The position numbers and the translations under genes were made by a program. Positions 46,800-61,477 of a DNA stretch of 64,000 bases are shown one piece after another. The stretch comes from Hymenopus coronatus. Taxonomy: Eukaryota > Arthropoda > Insecta > Mantodea > Hymenopodidae. The DNA is taken from contig CM060898.1 in the NCBI GenBank assembly GCA_030762935.1, positions 98,835,281 to 98,899,280 of the forward strand. Direction: 5' to 3'. The notes below the pieces were generated by a model. That model ran no database searches and was not told where the DNA came from. It saw only the letters and a list, made by a program, of their open reading frames with translations. Each line of letters begins with the position of its first letter. Position 1 is the first letter of the stretch.

Positions 46800-47460
46800 T
46801 TTCATGAACCATGCAATATATCAAAAATCTAATACTTAGATTTATTAATAATAGTATCTTGAATATCCAGTGCAATTTTCAGCAACCACACACAGAAATT
46901 GTAAGAGGAGATACTTATGATTGCTGCAAAATGCTAAAAAATGAAATGGAAAAAATTTAAGCTTAAAGTTTATATGTGAAGAGCATTTAAAGGGTACAGG
47001 CTTTTAAAAACAATATATTAAGTTAGAAATGCTGTAGGGCTACAAAACTTCAGAAATACCTATGTTAAAGATTCATTGATTTATTTTTGAAGTGATTTTT
47101 TTGACCAAAAATAGCATATTGATACCCATTTCCCCCTTAATAGCATGGCCATAAAAATGGGAATTCATTTAATGCACAAACCTTACCAATTTTATCATTC
47201 CTTGGAAAAGTTAAGCTCACTAAAGCCAAATGTGGTTGTTCTACTGTGAGACTAGCAAAGTATAAACTTGGCTTAAGCGGCAGCCATAGCTTACTAAAGT
47301 TTCAGCTTGAACTTAAACTGTAATGTTGGCCCTAAGTGATCACATCCTTTTGAAGTTACTGTTTTATACATTTTTCCTGAAATCCACTATTTCTTAGTAT
47401 TTTAAAATTAAAATTGTTATGAAATCCGCATTTTATGATAAACTATCCTTATATTAATGA
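46800..47460. other. CNOT1 intron 1 DNA, no feature recognised
   Basis: AT-rich. No repeat or exon is supported. Confidence 0.5.
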
Positions 47461-47529
47461 ACCTATATAGGGTGGCAAACAAAAAAACCAACCCCAAGTT
47501 CTAGACTGCTCATTGTAGCCCACAAATGT

Positions 47530-48420
47530 CATTTATTGTCACAAAGCTGTTAAGACTACATATATATTCTCAGTACAAAAGCTATTGCAGCTTGGTTAAG
47601 ATGTGTGAAGTAAATATATCAGCGAGATGTATCCTCTCCAAGAAAGAATCACAATAGTGATGTGTGATAGTATGTGTCTACCAGTTCATTTAAGGAAACA
47701 TGGATCATTTTTGCAAAGAAGTTTCTCGGTGCTTCCATACCAGCAAGGAGCAGTTGGTGACATAAGTGGCATACTACAGGCTCTTACAAATGCAAAAAAG
47801 AATTGAACCTCTTCCATTTGTATACCTCCTTTGATCATGGATATTCAAGCACAAACGATTCAGAGTCCAAAGAAGTGTAAATCGTCACTACAAGTTAACG
47901 TTTTCCATAGGTCTTGTCAATGTGTTTTACACCATATAGGGATGAAGCCCTACAAAATTACACATGTCCAAGAACTGAAGAAGGAAGATAAGGCAAAGCA
48001 TATGAATTACTGTGCATGACTATGTCAATTGGGAATGTAATGTTGGATATGCTGCTGTATTTTGCAAGTGATGAAGCCTGGTTACATCTGACAGGACATG
48101 TGAACTCCTAGAATACCAGATACAGGTCAACAACAGTCCTAACATGATTAGTGAGGAACGTCTTCATGGTGAAAATGTCTTAAGTGATGTGCCATGTCAT
48201 GTCAAATTGTGGGTCCCATATTTTTTTAAACAACAGTAAGCATTGATGTGTGTGCGTGGGCGAATCTTTCAGGAATTTTATACACAGACTCCCATGAACA
48301 TAAGATGCTGTATTTTAACAGGATGGGGGAACCTGTCACACTTCAGCAATGGGTTATAGCCACAGCCTTTGCTGTACCTAACTCTTATTACTTTTATCTG
48401 TGAGACTGTTTAAACATAAA
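47530..48420 (+). pseudogene. Tc1/mariner-superfamily (IS630-type) transposase relic
   Basis: In shifting plus-strand frames: MYPLQERITIV near 47627, CVLHHIGMKPYKITHVQELKKEDKAKHMNYC at 47929-48018, FASDEAW-HLTGHVNS near 48061 (first catalytic Asp in the SDEAW motif), NCGSHIF/VGPIFF near 48215, and a QQDGA-like piece near 48320. This is a family common in insects and distinct from the Tc1 and mariner elements listed above. The terminal repeats were not identified. Many stops. Confidence 0.7.
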
Positions 48421-48429
48421 AATGTACGC

Positions 48430-49102
48430 AAATAGCCCAAAAATGTTAAAAGATTTGAATGAAAAAATTTATAATTAAATTTTGAGAATTGATGTACCAG
48501 AGTTATATGAAGTTAAAGCACGCGCAAAAGTGCAGTGAAGCACAAATTAGTAATTTCCAGTACATTTTTAGTTGTTATTTTTTTATTATCTAATTATTAC
48601 ATGTTTATTTGTTTGTGCATAATTGGCAGGCTTCCATGATATTCCTTATATTTTGTGACCAAAATATTTTTCATGTGCCACGGTATCTATCCCAATAATA
48701 AATATTAGTATAAAATATTTGGATATAACTGTTCATTCTTTAATGTAGAGGGAAAAAAACTCTTATGACTGAAATGTGTATGAGGGAAGCCCAACATGGT
48801 TTGTGTAATTGAACAAAACTAAGGTTAGTAAAGAGATGCAAATAAAATGTATTCTAAAAGGGAAATGTAACATCACAGTTGCTTAATTCAATGGGCAGAG
48901 CATTTTCTTAATTGATTTTCAGCCTCTCTAAATATTCTGTGTGTGCCTTTCAGGTTTTATATTCACTACCTTCATTGTTGCACACTTTTTGAGATAATGA
49001 AAATAGTTTGTTACTACTGTGCTGCATGTATTAACCATGCTTATAATTTCTAATCATAAAGATAAACGCACCATTTCTAATAATGTTTTATTTAAACATT
49101 AC
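48430..49102. other. CNOT1 intron 1 DNA, no feature recognised
   Basis: AT-rich. Nothing specific is seen. Confidence 0.5.
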
Positions 49103-49106
49103 TTAA

Positions 49107-50917
49107 GGGGGTTCGGAATGAGATAAATTTTGAAATTTTTAAAATTTACTTTTTTATTGATTCTTACTCTCTAGAATGTAAGCTTTAATATTATATATAA
49201 CATAATACATGTTAAACACCAGAAAATAGTTTATTTTCTATTTTTTATACTTTGTGTGGCAGCTATAATTTTGATAAAATTACATAAATTTAACAATTCT
49301 TTGAATGAATGTAACTTTTCTCCTATTAGAGATAATCCCAGAAAATTCTCTGTATCCGAGAGAATTTTTTGCCCTCTTTCCATTCTACTGCCTACTCTGA
49401 ACCATAGTGATGCTCTTTTGCTTGTTTCATATATGTTAAGTAACAAGGTTATAGGCTCGAAAAATTAGTAAGCTATCTGAAGTTTCTAAGTAATTAATAT
49501 ATTTTATGCAGTTGTGTAATGTTATAAATGTGCTGGATATATTCTCTTTATAGTGAATTGAGGTGACGAAAAGAAAGAGCATCTTTAAAAAACAAAAAAA
49601 AGTCTGTAAACCTAAGGCAAATTTAGCCACATGTTCCCATGAAGAGCATGAGGTTAGGCCTAGTTCTTCGAAGAAGAAACTTTCACTATCTCAAGAAGTG
49701 TATGAACAATATGAAAAAGAAGAAAGTGAAGAATTTAAATATGAAATTGAAAATATAGCCTTATTGCAGACTTCTCTTTCTAAATTCACTGTATGTTAAG
49801 TTTGTCAATCTGACATTTCTGTTTCAATTAAAAGACATATAGGTCTTGTCAGTGAACTTATATTTTCTTGTAAGAAGTGTGAAGTTATCATAATTTTATG
49901 AGCTGTGAATCAACTGTATTAAGTAATGATGATAAGGAAATATCTCTGTATGATGTAAATTTGGTTTTGTATATGGGTTGATCAATTGGGAAAGGACAGG
50001 TGGTGACATTTTGTGTGGGGTTCTGAATCTGCCTAAGCCACCAACAATATTTTGTAAATATGTAAATTGCAATCATTTTCATCTTCCACCAGCTTGCATA
50101 CAAGAAATGAAAAGTATATTTAGGGATCTGACCAGTACAGAGCTTTAAAAGAAATGTCTCCATGGGGGAAATCAGAATCCTAATGAGTCAGTTCACCATG
50201 TTATATGGTCTCGCCTATCTAAAACTATATTTGTAGGAATTCAAATGCTCCGTTTTGGTGTTTATGAGGCTGTTGCTAGCTTTAATGAGGGCAATATTGT
50301 GAAGTGCAAGGTACTTAAACAGCTAGGCCTGAACTGCATCACTGCCGTGAAGCGGATGGATGCCATCAGAATCCATCGAGGTGAGCGAGCAATAGAAGAA
50401 ATAGAGAAGAAGGCAAGGCAGATGAGAAGTAAGGCAAAGAGGAAGCTAGAGGATCTTTATGAGCTGCAAGAAGACCCAGATAATCCTTCTTATGCTGCAG
50501 GATTACATTAAGTTACAGCTAAAACAATATTTAAAACTCAAATGCAATTTTTGAAATTTTGCTTTTTTTCATACATATGCCCCTTTTTCTTAGAATCTAT
50601 TAGACATAGAGCAGTAAAACTTATACTACATATTCGTCATTCATGATTCCTGATTTTAACAGAGGGATTTCCTTATATACTTGATAGTAACAGAAAAAAA
50701 TTATGTAAATGATTTTGTTACTTTTTTCATTGTTTCATTTAAAAAATTATAAATTTCATAATAATCATAAAATTTAAAAAAGCCTGGGTTAAAATATTTA
50801 TAATGATTGTCTCAGTATATGATAAAAATTTCAACTTTCTGCACCCAGTACTTTTGAGAAAAAAGGTCATGAAGTTAGCCAAATTAACATTGTCTAGATA
50901 TGGCATTCCAAACCCCC
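49107..50917 (+). mobile_element. Kolobok-like DNA transposon with TTAA target duplication
   Basis: TTAA flanks both ends (49103-49106, 50918-50921). The inverted ends are GGGGGTTCGGAATG and, reversed, GGGGGTTTGGAATG. The interior holds an N-terminal Lys-rich frame at 49563-49799, a Cys-pair stretch (VCQSDISVSIKRHIGL...FSCKKCEV near 49800-49880), an IGKGQVVTF piece near 49987 and an intact C-terminal block at 50245-50511. TTAA duplication plus this protein layout fits the Kolobok superfamily. The catalytic core appears largely deleted. Confidence 0.75.
50245..50511 (+). pseudogene. C-terminal block of the Kolobok-like transposase
   Basis: An 88-codon open frame reads MLRFGVYEAVASFNEGN...VLKQLGLNCITAVKRMD, then a charged helix (KKARQMRSKAKRKLEDLYEL) and the end EDPDNPSYAAGLH. 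Just upstream, ESVHHVIWSRLSKTIFVGIQ is in a neighbouring frame. The block resembles the conserved C-terminus of Mutator-like/Kolobok transposases of arthropods and cnidarians. It is a fragment, not a gene. Confidence 0.7.
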
Positions 50918-50997
50918 TTAAATAATTAACTTCTATTTATCAAACCCATATTAGCATTCCTACATTCTTTACTATAACGAAGCAATGGTCATGGTAA

Positions 50998-51770
50998 TCA
51001 GTATTTTTACTTTCTCTATATGTAGTGTGTACATAGTAGGTAACAAAGATATTAAATTTGATGTCAAAGATTTCGCCAGAAATATATTTGAGGGCCCCTG
51101 AATATGAAAAGCATTTTTAGAAAAAGGTGCATGTGATCCTGTGAACAGTATATCTCAAAAATGAAAAGTGGTAAATATCAAACTTGTATTCAAGTTCAGT
51201 ATCTTTCAAGAATGTGACGCAAAGATTTTCAACAAAATCTCCTCACCCCAAAATGCCTTTTAATGGAAATTTTAGAAAATTTTTATGTTTTTAAAAATTG
51301 CTATAACAATTTTCATTAATGTACTACATGATTAAGTTATTTTCATCACAAATAAAATTCATATCTTTAATTTTTTTGGAAATAGTCTCTGAGGACCTTT
51401 TACATAACTGATAAACTATAGACTAAGTCTTGCTGCACAAGAAATATAGATCTCGTAAAGTACACAATTTAAGTGTAATTCAATTTTAAAATGTATACTT
51501 TTCTCAAACAGGAAGTATTAATTTCATATCTCATTTTACTCTAGGCCATGCAAAGAGAACCAAGTTTAAATTCAAATTGCATAGTGACTGCTTTTTAAAA
51601 GATTTGACAAATGCTTTAGCCTAATGTAATCCCCTATTTCCCTTCTAGTTACAAGAAAGCAAGTAATAAGACCATTTCTTCTTAAGTTTCTCGAGATTAG
51701 CATGATGTATGAATAATTTGTTTGTGAAACAAGTGAAGAAAGTCGTGTAAATGTAACGCATCAGATTCTT
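50998..51770 (+). mobile_element. R900 repeat, copy 6
   Basis: It starts TTTTTACTTTCTCTATATG and ends AAGAAAGTCGTGTAAATG...CATCAGATTCTTT. It is more diverged and shorter than copy 7, with small internal deletions. Confidence 0.8.
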
Positions 51771-52241
51771 TATGTAATCTTGGCTGAACATGTATCAGGT
51801 AAGAAGTGTGTGTTTAAACATAGAAGTGGCAATGCCCTTAACATTAGGAGACCTGCACTTTCTTAAATACTAGAATGCTGAAAGGGGTCAATTTGATCCC
51901 TAGGAATAAAAAGCAGTGCTTTAATATTGTTTTGATTTAAGTGATTTATCAAGATTATTCATCTGTTTTGCAAGTGTTTCATTATATTCTTTCTACAAGA
52001 GTTATATGAAGAATGGAATGTCTGGTGAAAAGGCAGATGCAATTGTCATTGAAGTCCTGTTATTATTCCAGGCCAGGAGTAAAATTAAAGAGAAATGAAA
52101 CTGATGAGGGCTTCCTGTTTGAGAAAAGTTTAAATATTTTAAAGTTTAAACCAATAATGGAGAATATCTCTGAAAGGGTTAGCTCTACAAAAAATAAATA
52201 CATAAAAAACTATGATATAAATTCTATTTTAACAAGATCTA

Positions 52242-53140
52242 TGTTTTTACTTTCTCTATACGTACTATGTACAAAGTGTATAGAGGAAGTATTGTATTCC
52301 ACCCAAAAATTCAATGTCGAGATTTCACAGGAAATACATGTTTTAGCAACCCCTGAATCCAAAAAAAGCATTTTCAGAAAAAGGTCCGTGTGTATGTGTG
52401 TGTCTGTGGGCAGCATAGCTCAAAAACGAAAAGACCGGTAAATACTAAACTTGGTATTTAGTTTTGGTATCTTCCAAGGATGAGACACGAAGATTTTCAA
52501 GGAAATCCCCCCAATCCCAACTACCCTTTACATGGAAAAATTTTTGAAAATTTTGATTTTCTAAAGAATGGCTCTAACGATTTTGATTAAAATCCCGTAT
52601 ATTAAAGATATTTACATACCAAATAAAATGTGTATCTTGAATTTTCTGGGAGTAGCATCTGAAGAGCTCTTCATTCTGGATGAATTTTGATAAATTTTGC
52701 TTAACTGCTAAACGGTAAGAGACAGACAAAAACTTATTACACAGGAAATGTTGATCTGATCAAAACGCACAATTTATGTTCTTTACATTTTTGTTGTGGA
52801 GGTAATCGTTTCTGAGATATTCATTGTTTTTGGTTTCAGTTGTGGGTACTTATACTTTTCTCAGACAGGAAGTGTCCATTTTTCTTTTGTTCCACTCCTG
52901 GCCAAGCAAGGAAGCGATTTGCAATGAAAATCAAATGACAGCTTTTAAAACATTTGACTATCGGTTAAGTCTAGTGCATTCCCTCATTTTCTTTCTGCTT
53001 ATAAGGAACTAAGTAGTAAGAACATTCTGCTAATATTTATCTCGATTAGTATTGTGTAGAAAGAAGAATAATCTTTTGTAAGAAATTTGTAAAAGAGCTA
53101 GAGAAAGTCATGTGAGTGTAATACTCAGATTTTTTTAATG
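52242..53140 (+). mobile_element. R900 repeat, copy 7 (reference copy)
   Basis: The most complete copy, about 0.9 kb. The left end TTTTTACTTTCTCTATACG can fold back on GTGTATAGAGGAAGT 30 bp later. The right end is CTAGAGAAAGTCATGTGAG...ACTCAGATTTTTTT. No reading frame longer than about 70 codons and no tRNA or 5S-like promoter boxes are seen, so it is probably a non-autonomous DNA element. Confidence 0.8.
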
Positions 53141-53159
53141 TAAGTTTTTGTGTATTTCT

Positions 53160-53605
53160 TATGGTTTACTAATTGTGCAAAAGTCGTTCGAAATGGAGAG
53201 GATTTCAGGGGCTACTTCCAAGAAATTCAGGATGTACAGTTTATTTGCCATATGGTATTTTAATAAAAATCATTAGCTATCTTTTATAAAATTAAAAATT
53301 TTGAAAAATGTTCCATACAAAGGCTAGTTTAGGTTGGGGGAATTTTCCTGAAAGTCTTCGTGTTATTTCCTTAACTTAAATAGTTTGGTATTTAAGCAAG
53401 TTTCATTTTTGAAATGCTGCCCACAAACACACATGTACTGACCTTTTCCTAAAAATAATATATTTTTTTTTTTTTTTCTTCAGGGGTTCTCAAAATACAT
53501 ATTTCCAGTGAAATATTGATATCAATCTTCTTTTGGAATACAATGTCCTCTCTACCTACTGTGTACATTGTACATACATGCTAGAGAAAGTAAAAAGACA
53601 TCCAG
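53160..53605 (-). mobile_element. R900 repeat, copy 8, inverted partial
   Basis: The reverse complement of about the first half of R900. It ends at 53605 with GCTAGAGAAAGTAAAAAG, the inverted left end. It sits head-to-tail opposite copy 7, so 52242-53605 forms a large imperfect inverted pair. Confidence 0.75.
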
Positions 53606-53674
53606 GTTCTTATTTTCTCAATAAAAGATACCTCGAAACATTTCTTCATCCATTCTTGAATTTGTGCATTTTAT

Positions 53675-54319
53675 CCAGAAAGTAATGAACATTTTGGCGT
53701 AACTAAATAATAACAAACGATATTAACACAAAATTTGACTTACAAAGTTACAGTACCTTACTCTATTTCTCAACATAATTACTATTACTGCCAAGGTATT
53801 GTCATGTGGTATAGGTGTTTCAATGCTTATGTTTATACTCTTACGCTGCTAAAGATCTGAATCAAGAAGTTAGGTTTTCACCGGTTGCAAAATCTTTTCC
53901 ACCCCAAGAGTCATGTATGGTAACCAAAGTGAAATACTAGTTTTTCTGATTTTTTTCATCAACATTTGCTTTCAATTCGTAACGATTGATGATGGTCTTT
54001 GTTGGGCACACTGGTTCTTCCTTGATTACTCTAAATTATGGACCATTTCCTCATGAAGAGTTGTTCATTGCATTATCACAATACACTTGCATTAATATAA
54101 AATTTGATTGCTGGAACATTTTGTGCATTCATAAAAACGAATAAATTCTTTAGAAAAGTAAAGCAGCATTAAAAAGTGCTATCACTTGATAATAAATGTT
54201 TTGACAGAATGGAGATAATGTTGAGAAGTGGAGTAAGATATTGTAAATTTGTAAATAAAGTTTTGTGTTGATATGTTTCATTGTTATTTAGTTATGCCAA
54301 ATCGTTCATTACTTTCTGG
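53675..54319. mobile_element. Mariner-related foldback element
   Basis: A 645-bp element whose ends are inverted repeats of about 105 bp (53675-53780 and 54215-54319) beginning CCAGAAAGTAATGAAC. The middle contains only weak traces of coding sequence. The left end is preceded by TAT and the right is followed by AAGG, so the exact target duplication is unclear. Probably a non-autonomous mariner relative. Confidence 0.8.
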
Positions 54320-54329
54320 AAGGCCCTCA

Positions 54330-56140
54330 TATATTTCTTTAATATTCTATGCTTATCAGTGAACGGTAGCACATGGTTAAGAATGGTTAAGATGGGAGCT
54401 AACTGGGCATTTCTTGAGCTGATGTATGTGTTATGAGATATCGAATGCAGATTGATGCTAAATGTGATCATGTGTGGACCTATTCATAGACCAGAAATGT
54501 GTTTGTTTATTGGACTCTGTTTCACAATATTTATATTAATTTACAATTAATAAGGAAAGATTACAAATGTTTATAAACTCTGTTTCACAATAAAAATTTA
54601 ACTTTTAAACTTTGAGGAATTTTACAAATCCAGATTAAAGAAAACATAACGTGCAACTGTTTATGCCTGCTTTGAAATAGCACCAACGAGCCATTACCAA
54701 AACCAGAAAATGTATATGTTTACATATCCATACCTATATTTAGTATTTCAATAATTCAATAAGTATTATGTGCTTCTTTAATCTGAAATACATAATATAT
54801 AAAGCTATTTTATATTTGAAGAAGGTTAAAACATGTGGAATATTGAACATTCAAATACAACATTTTGCTTGGTAATGGCTATGCCTATGAGCTGTGAAAG
54901 GCTCCACTTTGTGTATTGAATCCTGAATCTGATGTCCAATATCTTGCAATATCAATTTTATTGCTAAAGGACTCATTGAACAATTCTTATTGTATTTATA
55001 ACGGTTGTGGTTTTCATTTCTGAGTCTAAAATTTTAGTCTTCTCACTTCCCTTGCATGAATACCATTGTTATTTGAATCCTGGAACTACTGCTAAAAAGC
55101 GCAATAGTTTTTGGTAACATTTTTCTGTACTCTTACTAGCAAATGGCATACCTTTTTATTTGTTTTTGTTTTGGGATGATAAATATAGCTTCTTTTACAA
55201 ACATGTGAAATTGCTATTTGACTGTGAAACAAACCACTTGTAAATATTTAAGGTTATTTGTAAAGCTATATTTTCCAGGCTTCTATTGGTGAAACATCTT
55301 TACAAATACATTTACAATTTACAAGGATTGTGCACATTGTGACACAGGCCCCAAGTCTGATGTTAAGTTTAATAGCCTATCTTTCACTCTAAATTTGCTG
55401 TGCAACCCATCAGGAGTTTGTTGTTAAGAAGAATAAAAAAAATTTCCCTTTTCTAAGTCTTACCATGTGGATCAAGGAACACGCCTGATGCTGTGGAGGA
55501 GGTAATCTAGGAGTTGAATTCATGTATTTTACAAAACCACTTAAGATCATACATTGAGAGAAAGGTAATAGAGAATTATTACAGCCAGAGGGATTTTCAA
55601 ATTTAAATGGACATTTTAGATACATGCTTTCAATTCATATTACAGTTTGACATCTATATACATAGAAAAATCATTCAGAAATGTCACAAACTATCATTTA
55701 AAACAGAAATCCTAGAGATGTGCTTTAAAATGCAATTTAAGATACTTTTGACACTATGGCTGAATACTTGATTTACCTTTATTGAGTTTCCATGTTCTTT
55801 TTTGTGGAATTTTTGTTTTTCCCACCAAAGTTTTTGGAAAACACTTAATGCTCTAAGATATAGCTAAAAAGTAATGACTTAAAATTTTATGCTTATAATT
55901 TTGCTTTTCAATCCGAGGATATGAATTTGGTCAGTTTATTTCCAAGAAGAAAAAATCATATACAAGCAGGGTCTTCTCAAACTAAATGGTGTTTTAATCA
56001 AGAATCTGTTTAAAAGACATAAATTAGAAGAATTTATATTTACATTGCAGTGAATTACTTTTGAGAGTGTTAAGAGATTCTGTCTAATTTTAAGTAATTT
56101 ATAATGAATGTAGATTGGGGAAACATTTGTTGAAACAAAA
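54330..56140. other. CNOT1 intron 1 DNA, no feature recognised
   Basis: AT-rich. No exon, transposon protein or shared repeat is recognised. Confidence 0.5.
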
Positions 56141-56154
56141 CTGTTGTTTCCGCT

Positions 56155-56465
56155 GTAATACAGGAATAATGTGTCCACCTCACATTAAAGAGGTCCTGAG
56201 TTCAAATCTCGTTTAGGGTGAGTAGGTCAGATAAGGTTCTCTCCTTATTCAGAGCAGACGCATGTTGACAGCTTTAATCCTTTGTTGCCTGTCGGTACTT
56301 ATAAGTCCCGCTTGTACTCTAGAGTTAACAACAGCAGCAACAATTATTGCCCTAACCAATGGTTTTTAAGTGTGATTAAAAGCGATGACCCTATGTCAGT
56401 AGATTTACTGGCACGTAAAATAATTCTTGCGGGACGAAATTCTGGCACTAATAATCTTGATGATT
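56155..56465 (+). mobile_element. SINE family S4-like copy
   Basis: The tRNA-like head is GTGTCCACCTCACATTAAAGAG with B box CTGAGTTCAAATCTC near 56200. The 3' end ACTGGCACGTAAAATAATTC...GCGGGACGAAATTCTGGCAC matches the S4 copy at 2711-2890. Confidence 0.6.
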
Positions 56466-56597
56466 GATAGCATCGCTGAAAACAAATAATATCTATGGTT
56501 AATTTTATTTTATACTTAACTTCAGTATAAAATATGACTAATTAAGATTGTTTTAAATATTACCTTTTTGAAATAAAATTGTATTATCATTTTTTGT

Positions 56598-58410
<1,813 letters not shown>

Positions 58411-58419
58411 TTTAAATCT

Positions 58420-60340
58420 GCCAATGTTACAATACTACTAAACTTCTACAAACCTGATATTAAACATCCCCAAAATACAAACCAAGCATGGTTTCAATAT
58501 TATCGACACAAAGGATTGTGCAACAGTCTGTGAGAATGTTTGTGTAGGCAGAGAAATCCCTCTCACTATCCAGGTTTGAGAACCATACTGCTTGCAAACT
58601 TTGTACTGCAAATTCCCTATGGTCTTCTACTAGTCCTCCTAAACACTAACACAGTCACCATTCTTTGCAACACAAACACACTCCTTCACCTGGCACTGAA
58701 TCACACCATACCCTGCGAAAAAGTATTTTGAGGAATACTGCTAAGCAAAGGAATGTTCTTTACACTATTAGTCACGTTTATTTCAGCACACAGCCATTAG
58801 TAAGGTAAAACAGCTTTGAAATTTCTTGGAATGTTTTCCCAGCTGAATCTTCCTTCATCATTTTATCCAACTGACGTGTGCCTCCTCTTGCGAGACCGTT
58901 AATCTTGCTTTCTTCTTTTGCCTTTCTCTAGCCTGAGAGCTGATTTAGAGCAACAATAGTTTGTTGCCCAAAGAATAACTTCCTGACCAAGTCAAGCTCC
59001 ACAAGTAGGGAATACAGTTTAAGAATAAGTTTGTGAGTACTAATATCCTTCAAGCAGTGTGATCAACTCACACTGAAACACAATGTTCTTTCACAAATGT
59101 TGTTTCAAAGAACACTGCTTTTTACTTACTATTATGTAAGTCCTGGAAATACTTCACAGCTCTGGTGGCTTCCATTCCTATGAAGTTCTCAACAAAATCT
59201 GTGAGGTACTCTTGTATATAGAGAGCTGAATCTATCCAAGAGCCCCAGTGTGTCATCATAGGTTTAGGATAAAATTCCACCACCTTTTGGCAATCAACAT
59301 CACAATACTTTTCCTCAAGTAAGTTTAGATAGCTGTGCTTCCTTTTCCTAGTATTTTGGAACGCTTTCTTGGTCATAGAGACACACTCATTCAAGTGAGT
59401 GAGATAACGAGGTACAAACCTTTAATAATATCCAGCTTGTGTGCCCATGAACCAGCCCTTTAGAGTGTGCACACACTTTGCCATATACCTACACTGTTAG
59501 AAGATATGCCTTCGATATTGTTGTGCAGTATTTCGTACTTCATAAAAACACTGTTCATGGCTTAGCAGCACCCCTGAGAATTAGCATTTCGAAGAATACT
59601 AACTGAAGCTATAGAGATTTGATGGTAAGAGTTTTAGCCAGTAATATACAAAACAAAATAATAAAAACAACATTCCCTTGGTGGATTCATCACAGTGAAT
59701 CACAACTTTTTTCTCTCTCACAGCTGCCATTTCTTTCTCTTCGTTTTCTGCCCTCACAACTGGGATATAATTTTTATGGCACATGTTGGCTTGTGGAAAA
59801 AATCCAGCACCTATAAACAAAAAGAATAGAAAACTGAGTAATAGTATAGTTAAATTGTCATAAGTGTAGTAAATAATCTGATTAGTTGAATATATACAGC
59901 AGTAAAGGCAACTTGATGGCTATTGTAATAATAGGCCTACTCTAACAAAACAAGGTGGATCACAGAATGTGATTGCATCAAAAGTGAAAATGATTACTAT
60001 ACCAAAATCGTTAAGAATTACAAACCTTCTCAGTGGAGTGTTAACTTCCATGAAGGTCTTGGTCGTATCCTGTATAACTTGTCCTTTTTTTGCAATTTGC
60101 AAAGTCTGGTTAATTGTTACTTGACATTTAATTTGGGGCTTTCAGTCTTCTTTCTCTTGTGCATTTCAGATTCCTTGCAATGTTTATCACACGCGTCTTT
60201 ATGTTCCCATTTAATACAAATATTACAGTATTTGCACATTAATATCTTCTTTGTTGCATCAAATATGTAAAATCCTTCATTTTTGTATTTTTCAGTAATA
60301 ACTTTAGATTTTGGCATTTTCAAACCTACTATTTGGTGTT
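58420..60340 (-). pseudogene. hAT-type transposon relic with CGGBP1-like finger
   Basis: Minus strand, in order. MPKSKVITEKYKNEGFYIF...CKYCNICIKWEHKDACDKHC (60323-60117) is a short zinc finger like that of CGGBP1-related hAT proteins. GAGFFPQANMCHKNYIPVV and KKVVIHCDESTKG (59820-59690) hold the first catalytic Asp. The piece 59394-59122 reads HLNECVSM-type to MTHWGSWIDSALYIQEYL. The dimerisation block ERDFSAYTNILTD lies near 58560. Many stops and frameshifts. Terminal repeats and target duplication were not found. Confidence 0.7.
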
Positions 60341-60880
60341 ATGCGATTAATCTCATTCAATCAGAATGTGGTAAAAAGTATGATCTTCACTACCTGTGTT
60401 CCTAAAATCCTAAACATGATGTTGACCACAGAGTAGATGATCAGGATAAAAGTAAACAGTTCAGCCAACATCTGTGCCTCAAAATATGTTTTAAGAATAT
60501 TCCGCACTTTTGCTGAAAATTTAGTTGTATATTTTGCAAGTGTCACAAATGTAGGACTATATTTTGCGGTTATCAGTGTATTTGTTCATTTCATTTAAAT
60601 ATGGCAATTCCGACATTTTTAATACAAAATATTGCAAGAAAGCTGTTTTCCAAAATTTTTGCATATATCACTAATTTCCAAAAAAAATACGGTCCCTAAG
60701 TATTCTCTTTTCCAGGCTTAATGAGCTGTTGGCTCTCATTTTGAACAACAGAAAGAGGAAAGAAACAAATTCCTGGAATGTTTATTAAATGTAATTCGTT
60801 TAGTACCATTCTGAGAACAGTTTGCATTTCAATGCTGTAACAAATTGTCATTATTTCAATGCCACAGAACAACAAATGTA

Positions 60881-61477
60881 CAGTGAAACCTCACTTATAT
60901 GCTTTTCAAGGGAGACTACTAAAATACTGTATAAATGAGAAAACGTGTTAACTGATTTTCTTTTCTGGTATGGACCTCATCCAGAATTTTTAATTTTTCA
61001 CCAAGAGTTAAGGATTTTCTTTCTTGTTGGTTAATATTCACACATGTTTCTTCTCCTGTTTGTAACTCTAAACTCCACATAAAATAGATAAGTGACTGTT
61101 GGAACGATATGACAATGAAATGATAAATGACAGTGAAAACAGCACACCAGCAGTATTTGACTTAAAGCAGAGAAGTGACTGTTGGAACCAAGGTTAATAG
61201 ATTGTAGGAACGAATATGACAATGAAACTGTAAGTGCCAATGAAAACCGTAAACTAGGCAATTCCAAGGCTATACCCAGTAAGCCTACCACGATACATTT
61301 TTTTTTTTTTAAAAAACGTATAAATAGGTACATTTTGTGTATGGGGATCAGAAAAAGTGACACATTACCAAAACGTACAATTGAGCAAAATGTTAATGGA
61401 CAATGGCTGGTCTCTAAAATTTTAGGTATATGTGCAAAAAATGTTGAAGTAAATAACATATAAGAGAGTTTCAACTG
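60881..61477. mobile_element. pogo-type MITE, 597 bp
   Basis: TA flanks (60879-60880, 61478-61479). The inverted ends are CAGTGAAACCTCACTTATATG and, reversed, CAGTTGAAACTCTCTTATATG. There is no transposase. The short open frames on both strands (61031-61474) have no motif. The terminal sequence resembles the pogo-like element at 13786-15936 (CAGTTGAACCT). Confidence 0.8.

Noticed and set aside
61031..61474. 147-aa minus-strand frame with hydrophobic stretches
   Set aside because: It lies entirely inside a TA-flanked MITE with no transposase motif; the hydrophobic look comes from T-rich DNA.
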